Shown: piece after piece, positions 37,238 to 49,296 of the stretch
Position numbering within the stretch: position 1 is the stretch's first letter
Layout: every line of letters starts with the position of its first letter
NCBI GenBank assembly: GCA_039545315.1
Contig: BCIM01000005.1
Span: 64,609 to 128,608 of the forward strand
DNA: 64,000 nucleotides
Direction of reading: 5' to 3'
Origin: Kondoa malvinella
Taxonomy: Eukaryota; Basidiomycota; Agaricostilbomycetes; Agaricostilbales; Kondoaceae
Made by a program: the position numbers and the translations under genes
Notes under the pieces: generated by a model
Told to the model about the DNA's origin: nothing
Databases searched by the model: none
Seen by the model: only the letters and a program-made list of their open reading frames with translations

Positions 37238-37256
37238 GCCAATCATAGATGCGCAT
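37238..37256. repeat. Direct repeat, copy 1 (19 bp)
   Basis: GCCAATCATAGATGCGCAT is repeated perfectly at 37375-37393. It flanks the unit between the intact tRNA and the truncated tRNA 3' end, suggesting a tandem duplication or insertion footprint. Confidence 0.85.
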
Positions 37257-37374
37257 AGGATGACTCTGCTAGGGCAATCAGCGACCACTGAGACACAGCA
37301 TCGGGTTGACTCACTTGACTCAGCTTGCATCTTCGCAAACTTATCGTCACTGAACGCAGTGAACCGTTTGGAAA

Positions 37375-37393
37375 GCCAATCATAGATGCGCAT
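37375..37393. repeat. Direct repeat, copy 2 (19 bp)
   Basis: Second perfect copy of the 19-bp sequence at 37238-37256. It lies 10 bases before the truncated tRNA 3' end. Confidence 0.85.
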
Positions 37394-37403
37394 CAGAGCA
37401 AGC

Positions 37404-37428
37404 ACCCCGTCGAATCCGGGCGAGACCT
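37404..37428 (+). pseudogene. Truncated tRNA-Gln copy (T arm and acceptor end)
   Basis: Matches the 3' end of the intact tRNA at 37120-37147, except that two bases of the T arm are missing (ACCCCG joined to TCGAATCCGGG). D and anticodon arms are absent, so it cannot fold as a tRNA. It is probably a duplicated or retro-inserted fragment. Confidence 0.75.
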
Positions 37429-38301
37429 TGATGACTTCGGTCGTCTCTTTTTGATCTCTTGGATTTCTTTTTGACAAGGTGTCTTGTTGCTTTCTCGTCA
37501 ATGAGCGCAGGCACTAGGTTCTGAAGAATCTTGCGCTTCTCCAGTATTCGCCAACAAGCTGTATAGAGTCGGACATATAGCGCTCAGTGGTCAACAGAAG
37601 AAAGAAAGCACCGCATGATCGAGATAGGTCAAGGCATAGAGAGTGGAGAAGTAGAAAGACATCAGGGCAGAGATACTGCTTTCACGAGCAACCAGTCATA
37701 TAGGTACCAAGAAGCGCTCTGCATGCGGCAGCAGTCAACACGAGCATTTCAGATACAAAAGATCGTCGGAAGTGCTTGCAGAGGTACGACACGAACAGCC
37801 TGTCCTCTTCAGCGTGCAGCCAGTTCATAGGAGCTTCTTGCAAACAATGTACCTTACCTAGACTCGTGTGTCGGTTCGCCAACGTGCTCGACCTGGCTGA
37901 TCTTGTTGACACTGCCAATCTATGAGCCAAAGTTGAACATCTTGTCTTGTCTTGTTTGCTCTCGCGGAAATGGAAACGTCTCGAGAGTCATGAGCGGGCA
38001 CGCTCTGTATTGCACGCGTGTACGCCTGAACAGTCACAATTGCATACACCGTCGGCGAAGCTGATCTTGTGGTAATTCCATGCGAGAAGTGTAAGGCCGC
38101 GGTCAGACGATTTCAAGGCTGTTCTGCCGACATCCTTCTGTTGTGTATTGCCCAAATACGGAATAGAGCCCAGTCAGGCCCAGTCATGATCGTCTCGAGA
38201 CAAGCCAGAAATGCATCCGAGGTTGGCTCAGAACAGCCAAGGCAGAGACGATATACCAGCTTCTATGGGATACACTGAGCCGTAATACACAACACCTTAC
38301 C
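37429..38301. other. Gene-poor intergenic region
   Basis: About 870 bases upstream of COG5 with only short, composition-poor frames on both strands. I see no tRNA-like fold and no convincing exon. It probably contains the COG5 promoter near its right end. Confidence 0.5.
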
Positions 38302-41268
38302 ATGGCAGAAGGCGAGAGATCTGCAGATCTGACGAGCAAACCCGAATATGCAATCTTCTTGTCGGATCGTTTCGACGCGAATGATTACGCCAATTCTGTC
38401 CTTTCTAAAGAGGCATACAACCCATCTGGCCTGTCGCAAGAAGAGACCAACGAATCTGCAGTCCCGACAGACGTGGGCAGCGCGCTGGCCAAACTCAATG
38501 GCGGAATAGACGCTCTTAACGCTCAATTGCGTCAAGAGGTAGAGCATACCAGTCTGGAGCACGAGTCTGGTATTGATCAAACTGGATAGATTACCTCGCA
38601 TCACTCGGATCTATTGCTCCAAGCTGCCTCTGTCACTCAGCTCGAAACTTCCCTCACAAAAGTCCGGTCAGGCCTGCACGAAGTAGACAATGGCGTCGAC
38701 AGACTACGAAAAAAGATCTCTGTGCCTTACAATTCCTTGTCTACTTCAATCACACGACTAGGCCGCTTGAATCGAATATCTGATTTGGTCAGAAGAGCAG
38801 CAAGGATAGTAGTACTTGCCAGAAGACTGCAAGTCCAGATGAAGGAGCTGGAAAGCGTTCCCAGCAACAAGGACAGAGCGCTGGCTGAAGCTGCTTTGAC
38901 TTTGTCTGAAATTGGTTTGCTCTATCCATCCTCGTTGTCCCATTACCTGACTGGCCGTCCAGAATCCATTACGCAAGAGCACATACCCGAGTCTGAATCA
39001 GATACAGCTTTGTCTATCCGCTCTATCCGCTCGGTCGACAGCCACATGCCAGCAATAGAAGCTGCTCGTGATCGAGTAACAGATGAGATGGAGAACATGG
39101 TCCGAAAAGGTCTCAGCGATTCGGTATGCTCTCTTTACCGTTGCGTTCGCTCTAACTCATACCTGCCTAATCGGTAGAATCAAGAAATGCTCGCCTCCTC
39201 CCTTCAAACAGCGCACAACCTCGGCGTCCTACCAGATCTTGTGTCATCGCTAGTCGTGGATCTAACAGAAGCCGTTCAGATGCGAATCCGAGCTTCTTTC
39301 GACATGTCGTCCCTCGCGCGAGAAATGGGCGGAAAAGGTTCGTGCGGTGTCGGTTCTACTCCATTAATGCTAAAGAAAAAATCGGTTGACCAGAAGCGGC
39401 AAGCTCGAATCCTCTCTTCGTCTCGTATAAGAGCAGAGCAAGAACAGAACCGACCAATGTCACCTTACCACAATGGACTCTTGCGCTATGGACAAGGCTG
39501 GATGCTCTGATACAGGACATGTCAGAATGCTGTATCAAGGTATGTAATAGTTTATGTACTAACAACGTTTGCTCAACACAATGCTCAGGTCTATACACTC
39601 GAAAAAGTCCTGCTCCGGAAAAGGGACAGCGCAACCCAATCATCCTTCCTCGACCTCTGCCTAAATACTCTAGACGGAAAGCCCAGTCTCATCTTCTGGA
39701 CTGCACTAGCGCAAGCTTTCGAAGCGCAAGCTAAAAGTGCCCTCAAATGTGAGCTGTTGGCTCGTGGCGATTCAGGCAATCACTTATGCTGTCCAGCTTC
39801 TACTTTCACTCAGCAGACGCTTGGTGGAAACTATCCTCGCCTGCTACGTCTGTTGCAAGAATTCTTCAGCAAAATTGGAGCACATACCGACACCTCTTAC
39901 ACGCAGTCTCATCAAAGGTAAGTTGCTAGTCTGCGTCGGTCATTTTCTTACATTGATCCGATGCTAGTCCCGAAACCATTCTCCTACTTCGCGCTGTCCA
40001 GCCATTCGAAACCATCTACCTCAATAAGTCAGCTGAACGGCTCAATACAGCCATCACTGCCGCCTTCAGTCTAGGCAATCGTACACCACCTGGTGCTATT
40101 GAAGGTCTGGCAGCAGGACGTGCTATGGCAAATGAACTTGATTCCGCTCGATTTGATCCGTTACTAGTGAAGAGTGTGGCAAAGAATGTCGCGAAAGCCA
40201 CGGAGGCGTATGTCAGCCGAATAGATGGACTGGTATGCTTTGTCACATTGCATTTCGTCAGAGTCTAATTTACGTTTGTAGATCGCCAGAGACTATTCGG
40301 CGACATCACTTCTGGGACCTGTCAGCGGCCCTTCACAATCGCTCAATGCGGAGCTCATCAATGCCCTATATCATTTCTGGCAACCTCTTTACCGCACTTT
40401 AGCATCAGACTTTGCAGCATCGACCGGGATACCCGATATCCTATCTCCCAGCGTTGGCAAAGTCCGTTCGACCCTCTTTAGTGTTGCTGCTCCACTGCTA
40501 GGCGCAATTAGAAGAGAGTTCTCCAACATACTTGCGAGGATGCACAAAGTCAATTTTGAGAAGCCGAGCGCGAATGAAGCAGGTAGCAGCTCGCCTTACA
40601 TGAAGGATCTAGCGGACAAGCTTGTTTATGTGCGCGGTGAAATATTTGGGCCGCTCAAGATTGGCGATATGTCGAAAGACTGGTGAGCACTCTGTGATAT
40701 AACAAGCACTTGAAGCTAACATTCTGGATAGGGCAATCGATCTAGCCCGTTTCCTCCTGCGCGATTTCATCTTGCATGCATCGCTCGTCCGGCCGATAGG
40801 AGAGTCTGGAAAGCTCAAGCTTGTATCTGACCTTACATCGTTGGAATTTTCCGTCAATCAGCTACTATCGGATCACAAAGTTGGTATGGTAGCATTAGGC
40901 GAAGACTTTACTACTCTTCGAGCCTTCAGGTATGCCCTTTGTAACCCCTATGACTCTCAGCTGACGCTTTGCCTAGGCCTTTCCTCTTTATCGAAACAAG
41001 CGACCTCACGAATGCTCAGCAAACGGCAAGCATACCATTCATCGTTCTCGTACATCAAGTCATCGTTCGCTCATCTCTACCTCTACCACATAAAGCAAAC
41101 ACATGGAGCCAAGCTGAATATGTGCGCTGGCTGAATGAACACGAAGACGCGGACAAGCTCAAGTTGATTGACAATATTTTGGTGTCGGCAAAGTCGGACG
41201 AAGAAGATGAGGGTGCCGCGCTTCTGCGAAAGCTCCTTGCACGGCATAGAGGTGTCTCGAATGAATGA
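38302..41268 (+). CDS. COG5: Conserved oligomeric Golgi complex subunit 5
   Basis: A subunit of the COG tether that directs retrograde vesicles to the Golgi. Starts MAEGERSADLTSKPEYAIF. The N-terminal COG5 region includes FLSDRFDANDYANSVLS, then (after an intron) ITSHHSDLLLQAASVTQLE, and SLSTSITRLGRLNRISDLVR, a family hallmark. The rest is alpha-helical and interrupted by about eight introns. The C-terminal part includes FSVNQLLSDHKVGMVALGED and FIVLVHQVIVRSSLPLPHK, ending RHRGVSNE. Predicted length of about 850 residues fits the family. Confidence 0.92.
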
Positions 41269-41458
41269 GGATGCCCAAGTCCGCTGTATTGTCGAAGATG
41301 AACACGCTCTTTCTGCTGCTCTTCTCTGCCAGATCTACTGTCCTGAGTGTCTTGAGAACTGCTGTAGGCACAACACTGTAGCTTGTCATCATCCGCTGTT
41401 TGAGTCAATGTTAACGGAAGACGTCTGTTTTCCGCAGCTGACGATGCGATAATCAGCT

Positions 41459-42254
41459 ATGATAGTAAGCCGACTTACACACAGACGCAACAATACTCAT
41501 ACAATCATTCAATAGCGCTTCGTCCTCGTTCAGGTCTGTTGATGCTCGCGTCAATGCATCTTTCACAACTTATTCGAAAGCACAGAACCGTCAAGGCAAA
41601 ACGCGGCTCTCCAAATGGTGTATGTCCACATCTGTACAGATCTAGATCCGTCTTGACAGTGTAGCAGATGTACCGTACGATGATGAAGAGAAGGTCCGCG
41701 TTCGAGGTGAAGTGCACCGTTTGATCGCTCCTCGGGATCAGAAGTATCAAAGCAACTTTGTTGAAGTCCGTCCTTCCTTTCCCTTCTTCTCTGCAGTGTG
41801 CTGAGTCTGGGTCCAGTTCCGGAATTACAAGATTGTCTATCGACGTTATGCTGGATTGTTCTTTTGCATATGCGTGGACGCGAACGATAACGAGCTCGCT
41901 TACTTGGAAGCTATACATTTGTTTGTGGAGGTCTTGGGTATGCGCGCAGTCTCGTTTGATGGGATTGGAACTGATTTGTGCTTTCGCTCAGATGCTTTCT
42001 TTGGCAATGTCCGCTCTCTTATGCGGTGACCGAGTGTCCGGGATGCTGATGCGTGTGGTTATACAGGTCTGCGAGCTTGATCTCGTCTTCAACTTTTACA
42101 AAGTCAGCCGAAAGCGCACGTACCCACCTAGACCTCACTGACTTTCAAGCAGGTTTATGCTATTCTGGATGAAGTGTTTCTGGCAGGAGAGATAGAAGAG
42201 ACATCCAAGACTGTGATATTGGACAGGCTGGAGTATCTAGAAGGCTTGAGCTAG
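41459..42254 (+). CDS. APS2: AP-2 complex sigma subunit
   Basis: The small sigma chain of the AP-2 clathrin adaptor at the plasma membrane. Exon 1 is only two codons (ATG ATA, 41459-41464), joined to RFVLVQ, then to [20 protein letters not shown]. Following segments are [89 protein letters not shown] and the C-terminal RLEYLEGLS. That is essentially full-length sigma (about 143 residues). Six or seven introns interrupt it. The [19 protein letters not shown] wording fits AP-2 rather than AP-1 sigma. Confidence 0.95.
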
Positions 42255-42375
42255 ACTTGAAGCAGATTGGATTCGGGGGACATGTGATCGGGGGAGAGTT
42301 TCGTGTGTATGCATTGTACAAAGGGATTAGTTAGACGAGCGCGTGTTATACAGGTTGCACGTTTCCAATGGCCGA

Positions 42376-43091
42376 TCAAAATGAGTCGCCTTCGGCTGGC
42401 TGAGGTAGGTTCTTGTTCTGCGGCAAGTTCATTGTTCTAGTCGACCTGGTCAGCCTCGGCAGTACAGTTGTGAACCAGCAGTACTAACTTTCGCAATTCG
42501 ACCAGGATCGTTTCCATAGTATAGTCGCGCCTCCATGCATCCAATATCGGGAAAGCTCTCGCAATAACCTGCACATACGATCAGTCGTGATGTAATAGCA
42601 TCGACCCTCCGAGGCTGCTCACTCGACCAGTGGCAGGATCCACACAAGGCAAATTGATCCGCGTCAAGAACTTCACTTCGGGAGGTGAGTCAGGGTAACG
42701 AGGTCCGCAGATGATTTCAAGCGAGTAGATACGATTCTCGTGCGCTGACTGTCAACGCAATTACCTTGCTCAGTAAGGCTTGCTGCCCAGAGAGGTAGAG
42801 CTGTTTGACTAACATGACCTGGTCCAAGGATGGTGCATGCCCATTCGCTCATTGCTGCAAGTCCCCACATCAGGCCTGCGCAGTGTCTGTCTAGGCGAAG
42901 TACAAGCTCACTGTTATCGTCTCCATCTTTCAAGCCGTAAGAGCATGAACCTTCTGACCCAAGTCCCTTTTCGCCCTTTTCAAGCTCTTCTAGCAATCGG
43001 AAATCTATACAGCGCGAAGTCATCATCATCAGCCTCTGTACTGATGTAGGCTGTTATGAGGCTGACTTCGAGGTATTAGTGCTCGCGACAT
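42376..43091 (-). CDS. MMS2: Ubiquitin-conjugating enzyme variant Mms2/UEV
   Basis: A UEV protein that pairs with Ubc13 to build Lys63-linked ubiquitin chains in error-free DNA damage tolerance. Exon 1 (MSRALIPR and one base) joins to NFRLLEELEKGEKGLG, then SCSYGLKDGDDNTMSEWACT, ILGPG, SAHENRIYSLEIICGPRYPD, SPPEVKFLTRINLPCVDPAT and DYTMETILVELRK, ending LPQPAEGDSF. The arrangement follows yeast Mms2 closely, including the Cys in INLPCV that is not the E2 nucleophile; no HPN catalytic tripeptide is present. Intron 1 has to end before ATTTCCG to form NFRLL. Confidence 0.93.
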
Positions 43092-43193
43092 GGTTGGTCT
43101 TGGACAAAGGCGTCAACACATTGCGCTGATACTGCGGGTGTACAATGCGATAGTATTGCGAATACACAATACAGACAGACCCTCATGCAGCCT

Positions 43194-45594
43194 TCAAGCC
43201 AGCAACTTGAACTTCGGCAACTGATCCTTGGGCATCTGCAACGCTTGCTTTTGCTCTGAACCATCAGACCAGGATGTCTTTACACCCTTATCCACCTTGA
43301 AATCGAATTTAGGCAGCGAAGAAGCGAGTACAGCCATTGCAGCGGCTTTCGGATCTTCAGGCGCTGGACTTAGCGAAGCAGTCGGTGTCGGAGAAGGTGA
43401 CGGTGTGGACTTGAGGGCTGGTATGAAGGCGGACACAGGTGCTGGTGGTGCTGGGGCAGAGAAAGAGAAGGTAGGAGTCGCTTTCTTTTCTTCTTTTGGC
43501 TTATCGGCTGCTTTCCCCTGGTCAGGTTTGAGCGTTGAGCTAATCTCTTGTTCATCTTCTGTTGAATCATCCACCTCAAACACTGCTGTTCCTTTAGTGG
43601 GAGGTTTGCCTTTGCCTTTCGATGCAGGAGGCTTGGCAGCTTTCGAGGAAGGTTCCGCGCTCTTTTCTTTCGCTTTCCCATTCGACTGCTTCGCCGCCGA
43701 TGCTGGATTTTCGACTGGAGCCGGTTCTTCTTCCTCTGCTGGTTCTTCAATCGGCTGAGGCTCTTCAACGCGAGCTTTCTTAGTCGCCTTCTTTGTCAAT
43801 TCTGGATCTTGCTTGGGTGATTCAGCTGCTCGCGCAAGAGCTTGACGATATTCCTGCATCGAACATTCAGCATACGGACGAAGCAATGGTATATGCGACA
43901 AACAGGAGGCATGCTCTTCTCCAATCTTTCTTTGACACTCATCGGTTTACTGCTCGTACTTCGAATGATGGCTTCTCGGGAAGGAGCAGGTGAAGATTTG
44001 CCTGCGCGAGTCTTGCGTCGCGGTGTAGCAGCTGGTGTCTTCTCTGGAGTCTCACCGTTTAAAGCCTGTAGACTCATAAGCTCATGAACGGCTGATGTGC
44101 GACCGAGGCTTACCTTGGATCTAGATCGAGTCTGTGGTATCCTCGCTAAAGCAGAATCATCCCGGTCGAATGGATTCAGGAACTCCTTGTTCTTTGCATT
44201 CTGCTCGCATCCGTCGGTGTCAGCAAAATCTTGCATACGTAGATTGGGACGAACCGGTTGAGCTTCCGCTTCTGCGTCCTTAATAATGTCCAACATCATA
44301 TTGGCTGCTCTGGTAGTCGCCTTGGGTGGGCTAGCATCCGCTTTGGCTGGGCTAGGCGATTCCTTTGAAGCTGTGCAGAAGACGCTGAGTAAGTCGCGAC
44401 TAAACGATAAGCCAAATCACGCACTTATAGGTCTACTCAAAGGCGACGGTCTGACCGGTGTATTCTTGGCCACGAAAGCAGACATAGGCGTCGTAATAGG
44501 TTTGCGTTGTTTCGGGGCTTGTTGCACAGGTTCTTCTCGCTCAGCTTCAACCTTGCGTCTCTTGCTGACAGGTTGTTCAAAGTCCGCTCTTCTATCATCA
44601 GACGTATATTGACTAAGGGCGCTCTCTGAATCCGATTTTCGCATGCCGCTTGGGTTGAGAAGTGCATTGGTTTGAGCTAAGCGTCGTCGACGAGCTGCTA
44701 CGGATGCGCTGGAGTAGCCTGGTCCGAGGTAGATATTACGTGGTGCACGATTGGGTATAGACTTGTTAAATGGTGCGGTCTGAGGTTGTGATGAGTTCGC
44801 GGCGGGTAAATTGAGAGATGAGAGTGAAGGTAATGAGGCGGAGCTGCTAAGGCCACCTAGAGTGCGGAGGTTCGAGCTGGAAGGGAAAGGGTGGTTGTAA
44901 AATGATGTCTGCAGCGATATCAGATGAGTCGTAGGTTTAACATGAAATTGCTCACGCTTTTGGGTGTTTGAGCTCTAAAGGTGAAAGCTGAAGAAGGGAC
45001 TTGAGTTTGGGGTGGTGGACTGGCCATTTGGGCTGCTAACCTATATCAACTTCGCCAATCAGAATAGCTGTTAAACATACCTTCACCCATCAGCTGAACA
45101 ACACTCGCAGCCTCTTCCGGAGTCAAAGTTTCTCCTCGCTCGCGCTTGCCTCGGAAGAAGTCCTCCAACCTCTCATTTGCAGTATTGGAAAGTATAGAAG
45201 GCTCTCGTTCCACTTGTCTTTGCCTTCCTTGCTGTTGTTGTGCACTAAATGCACCGGGTGGAGGGCCAGCTTGACCAAAAGTACCAGTACTACTTGCAGC
45301 AGAAGGGAAAGGAGGATCGTTCCAGCCTCTGGTAGCAGGTATCGGAGCAGAGACAGGCGCTTGAGGTGACATCTCATCCTCGTCAGACACGGCCTCTATA
45401 GTCAACTCTTGCCCTTCAAGTTCATCTTGCTCTTCTTCGCTCTCTAGCTGAGGCTTTGGTGTGCCCCATAACAGGCTGGACAAGAAAGAACGAACTCCCC
45501 CTCGAGGGGTAGATGGCGCAGATACGGTAGCTCTGGCGTACGGAGAGCCTTCTTTCCGTCTGCCAGCTCGGCCCAAAGGTGTTCTTGCGGCCAT
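43194..45594 (-). CDS. Nucleoporin-like disordered protein (Nup1/Nup60 type)
   Basis: Starts MAARTPLGRAGRRKEGSPYA. A short segment FLSSLLWGTPKPQ resembles the amphipathic N-terminal helix of nuclear-basket nucleoporins. The body is Ser/Pro/Lys-rich and disordered, with a bipartite-type basic patch (VSKRRKVEAEREE). Near the C-terminus there are FxF-like motifs (TFSFSAPAP, LPKFDFKVDKG) and a final LPKFKLLA. Lys/Glu/Pro-rich low complexity dominates residues 450-600. Five or six introns are present. Assignment to Nup1/Nup60 is an inference from this layout; no folded domain is visible. A long opposite-strand frame at 43228-43758 is a composition shadow. Confidence 0.6.
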
Positions 45595-46160
45595 TCCCAA
45601 GGCAGATATCTGGCTTGCAAGAGATCAAGGGTCGTCGAAATATCTCAAGCCGTGAATTCCTTGGAGAGCAACGGACTGCTTTCATTTCTTTAATGCTGCC
45701 GGCCTTGATACTCTGCGTCGCTGTTGGCGCTCTCGTCTCTCCCAGGCGCGATCCCTTTGTCGTGATGCGTCAAGTTCGTTGACGGGCTGTAGTATTGCTC
45801 CGAGCATTTGGTTGCATGCAATCCACTCGCAGCCCTGTACTCTACTTCTTGGTGCAGTCCTTGCATTCTCGCTCTTTTCATATCTTCGCTCGCCTTTACC
45901 GGCTAAGTACAGTGATTTTAGCGCTGCTATTATGCTGAGCCTATTATGCTGAGCGACATCGCGCTTTCAACACCTAATAGAGCCGCCTTCTGGTTGTACT
46001 TACAGACAGATCACGGAGCGCCGGCCATTTGTTTGGCTCTCGAAGGCTGGTTCTGAGAACTTGCCTTCTGCTTGTCTGCCTATATAGCCTCGCTTTTCCT
46101 CTTTTCTCTTTCTTTCCTTAACCATCATCATCATCCAACTATCTTCCTTCTATCGACATC
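45595..46160. promoter_or_regulatory. Divergent promoter region with 14-bp tandem repeat
   Basis: Separates two divergently transcribed genes. A perfect tandem CTATTATGCTGAGC occurs at 45927-45940 and 45941-45954. A pyrimidine-rich leader (CTCTTTTCTCTTTCTTTCC near 46098) precedes the start at 46161, typical of fungal 5' regions. No coding exon is recognised. Confidence 0.55.
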
Positions 46161-48299
46161 ATGTCCCCATCTCCCCCTCCAATTCAGCGGCCTGTCCAAG
46201 GTTCTCCCTCTCATCCTCCGTCTGTCAATCGTGCGCCTGTTGGTCGAACAAGGGCTGTCTTACCCCATTCGGCCGTCGCTGCACCATCGACCGGTGCTCT
46301 TCCTCGTGCTGGTGGTGATCCTCGGTCGAAGCGGGCCATTTCCCAATCACCGCCTTCCGACGACAACAAACGCCCGAATGTTGGACAACCGACTGAAGAA
46401 GATGTTGACACTACAATAGCCGCCTCGGGCGTGCCTGTAGAATTGGCTGTGGATCTCGTCAAGTGGCATACCGGAAGGCAACGCGACGAAGCGAGTCTGA
46501 AAGAGCTACCTGCGCTTTTGAAGTGGGCCCAAAACCTGCCGCCGGAAACTGGTGCCCTGCGGAAAAAGTATTCTCTGACCACGCGCCTTAGCACTTTTGC
46601 TGGGACCTTGGCAAAGCCTTGCAATAGTGAGCTCTCAGCTGCTGCACATGCTAGCCTAATGACTGACAACGGTAGGTGTGTCTACTTCAGAGGCCAATCT
46701 CCAGGAAATAGCAAAGAACGCTACAGCAGGATACGGCTGGCTGATCTGCATCTACCGCTTTCTGCAACAGGGATGGTTCGATGAACATACAGAAAAGATA
46801 CGCTGGCCCAACTCGCAGGGTGCTGCGTCTCACCGCCCTAGTCAAGATGCCGTTCAGCAAGCTATGCAACGTATTCTTCATCCTACCGGCCAGTCTTACT
46901 CAGCACAATTGGCTGCCCTCTATTTGCAACAGCATCAACCGATAAGAAGTGCTGCCGCTAATTTTGCGCATCTAGTTCACTGGATCACAAGCGGAGAGAT
47001 GGACACGCACGAACTGTATACCCCATTAGCGGTCCCATCATTTGGTAGCATCATTTTCTCTTGTGCGTAAGTGTAGTCCATTCTTTACGCATGCTGACCA
47101 CACGGTCCATATAGGCTGGAGACTGATCGAAAAGGCTCGCGCTAGTGGACGCAACCAAGAGGCAGAAGCAGAGATCCCGCAATTAGTCGAATGGAACCCT
47201 GTAGAGCGCAAATCGCACGGAAAGCCGTTGTTTGATCTGCCAAAAGAAGGTGAAGGGCATGGAGCAGAGTGCTTAAAGTGGTTGCGGGACCTAATTGGGA
47301 AAGATGGCATTAAGAAGGACCAGTACCAGAGCGCAATGCGTGAGTTTCCACTAGCCCACTATGGTTGGGTTGAAGTCTGAGTGGATGTAGTCGGGTCTCT
47401 CTTACATCTAGCAGCAGCAAAATGGCCGCAGGACGGAGTCTTGGTTCACCCTAGACTGCAAATGGATGGATCGAAACCGGAAGACATTGCAGACTACCTG
47501 AGGAGTGATGCTGACCCAACAAGGCACCACGAAATCTCTACTCGGAGTCAGACGCATGCCTTGAAGTTGCTCATGGTCTATACTGGACAAACAACACGGC
47601 AGCGCGTGTGCGCTGTTCTTGCTCCATATGTGGACGGAGTACATCGTACCTCGATCGAGTGTAGGGATTTCAATGACAGGCAACAGTTCGTAAGTCGTTT
47701 GCCTGATATAGCTCAATTGTCTCAGCGATGGACAGGTCTCCACACTACACGCCGCATCGAGGAGCAGACCTACACAGTCAGAATCTCTGCCGGAGGAACA
47801 TCAACAGTATTATCGGACCTTGCACCCTAGAGCTGCAGTATCTCCACTTGCAGATCAACGGTATGCACACTTCGCGCAAGATCCGCAGCACGTCGCAATA
47901 TTGTCACAACCACCTCGACCCGTTCTCGGTCATCCTGCCCACACTCCTATCCTGCCAAAGTGGGCGGGAGGGAAAATGCCTGGGCATCTACAGCCCGCAG
48001 TTGCTCCAGTAGGTCAACAGCATTACCAGCAGTACGCAACACCAGCTGGCCCTTCTGGTACGGCGCCATCTACGAACCGGCCATCCAGTGCAGGCGAACC
48101 TTCTGCAGTTCACCCAGCCTCGGATCAGCATCCGCGTGTAATACCTGGGCACGCACCTTCACAGCAGCCGCAGCAGCAGCAGCACGCACCGAACAATGCT
48201 GATGCTGCTGCTCAACCCGTTATTGCTCCACCTCCTAGGAGGTCCAATATCTTTAACGTGCTCAACAGCAACAGCAGGAGTCCCAGTCCCTCGACTTAA
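46161..48299 (+). CDS. Large orphan protein with Pro/Gln-rich tail
   Basis: Five exons can be joined. The first starts MSPSPPPIQRPVQGSPS. An intron after TDN leads to AGYGWLICIYRFLQQGWFDE. Another joins WITSGEM...FSC to WRLIEKARASGRNQEAE. A third uses GTTGGG after LAHY to reach AAAKWPQDGVLVHPRLQMD. The last uses the acceptor before GTCTCCAC to give VSTLHAASRSRP. The final 150 residues are Pro/Gln/Ala-rich with a QPQQQQ run, ending SNIFNVLNSNSRSPSPST. The central part looks folded (Trp-rich, helical) but matches no family I know. No signal or membrane segment is present. Frame stays open across all joins, so the gene appears intact. Confidence 0.65.
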
Positions 48300-48560
48300 A
48301 TGCTGCTTCCGGAAACTCTTCATGTGTAAAATACTATCATGCAATCTTTAATTTGTATAGAAGTACTCTCAGCTGCGCACTATGCCATTGACCTGCAGCA
48401 ATGTGCAATGAAACAGCGACGAAAGCACTCGATGGCCGCTCATATTGCACAACAACCTCTATTCGCTCGTTACATTACTCTCCTCAGACTTGTACTTGCT
48501 CGGGTCCACGCCGTGGTGTCTTTAGACAAATCAGCATCACTGGCAGACTTATAGCTGTAC

Positions 48561-49296
48561 TTACTTGTGATTGACCAAATTGAACCTTCGCTTTAATCAG
48601 CCTCCATCCCTCACCTGATTGTATAGACTCACCAAGGGATAGTAGCAAACTTCAACTGAGACCAAACCGAGTTCCTATGCGCAACACCTTGCATGTATTC
48701 CGGCATGTCCGTCTGGCCATAAACCGGTTTACCCTCTTTTGCCAATGCGCTCAATTCTTCCATATCCCTCTTTTGTTCCGCGTCCTATACAACACCGTAT
48801 TAGCTAGTGACTGAAATGATAAGATAAGAGCGCACATTCTCATGCCAGCCCCAGAAACGCATTGAAGAGCGTTGATAAGCGAGCAAGAAACCGCCTGCGA
48901 ATCCTAAAGTTGTAGCTAGTCGCAATGCAGGGGTAATGCCTCTTGGTAATCGACGTGCTCCAGATGGATCAGCGAGTTCTGTCACATACTTTGAGTGAGG
49001 ACCAGGACCGCGGAAGAGCAAACACACCATAAGCTGATAGTAAAGCGGGAAAAGCGGCTGTTCCTAATGCCCAGGCTGCATAATCTGAAGGACGAAAGTA
49101 GGAAACGACTCTGTGACCGTACGGAGAGCCACACATCAGCGCTGTAAAGCTGATATCTGGCCAAACTAGGTTCACCTCTTGAAATGCGGGTCAGTGTCTG
49201 TTCAAAGCTGTCTCAGCGTGATTCTGTGGTCTGGCAACATTGCTACAGACCTATTGTAGGGTACGGCGTGCCATATGACTGATCTAGATTCGACAT
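48561..49296 (-). CDS. NADH:ubiquinone oxidoreductase 21 kDa-type subunit
   Basis: An accessory subunit of mitochondrial complex I resembling the fungal 21 kDa (NUXM-like) protein. Exons read MSNLDQSYGTPYPTI, DTDPHFKR, VVSYFRPSDYAAWALGTAAF, ELADPSGARRLPRGITPALR and TTLGFAGGFLLAYQRSSMRF, ending FNLVNHK. The PYPTIDTDPHF-to-YFRPSDY order is the family signature, and two hydrophobic stretches (ALGTAAFPALLSAY; LATTLGFAGGFLLAY) would be membrane helices. Five introns occur within about 730 bases. Length of about 150 residues is slightly short for the family. It implies that this fungus has a complex I. Confidence 0.75.

Noticed and set aside
37404..37428. Second tRNA gene
   Set aside because: Only the T arm and acceptor 3' end are present, with a two-base deletion; no D or anticodon arm can be drawn.
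43228..43758. 176-codon plus-strand open frame, Gly/Ala/Ser-rich
   Set aside because: It lies antisense to the Lys/Glu/Pro-rich exon of the nucleoporin-like gene and mirrors its composition.
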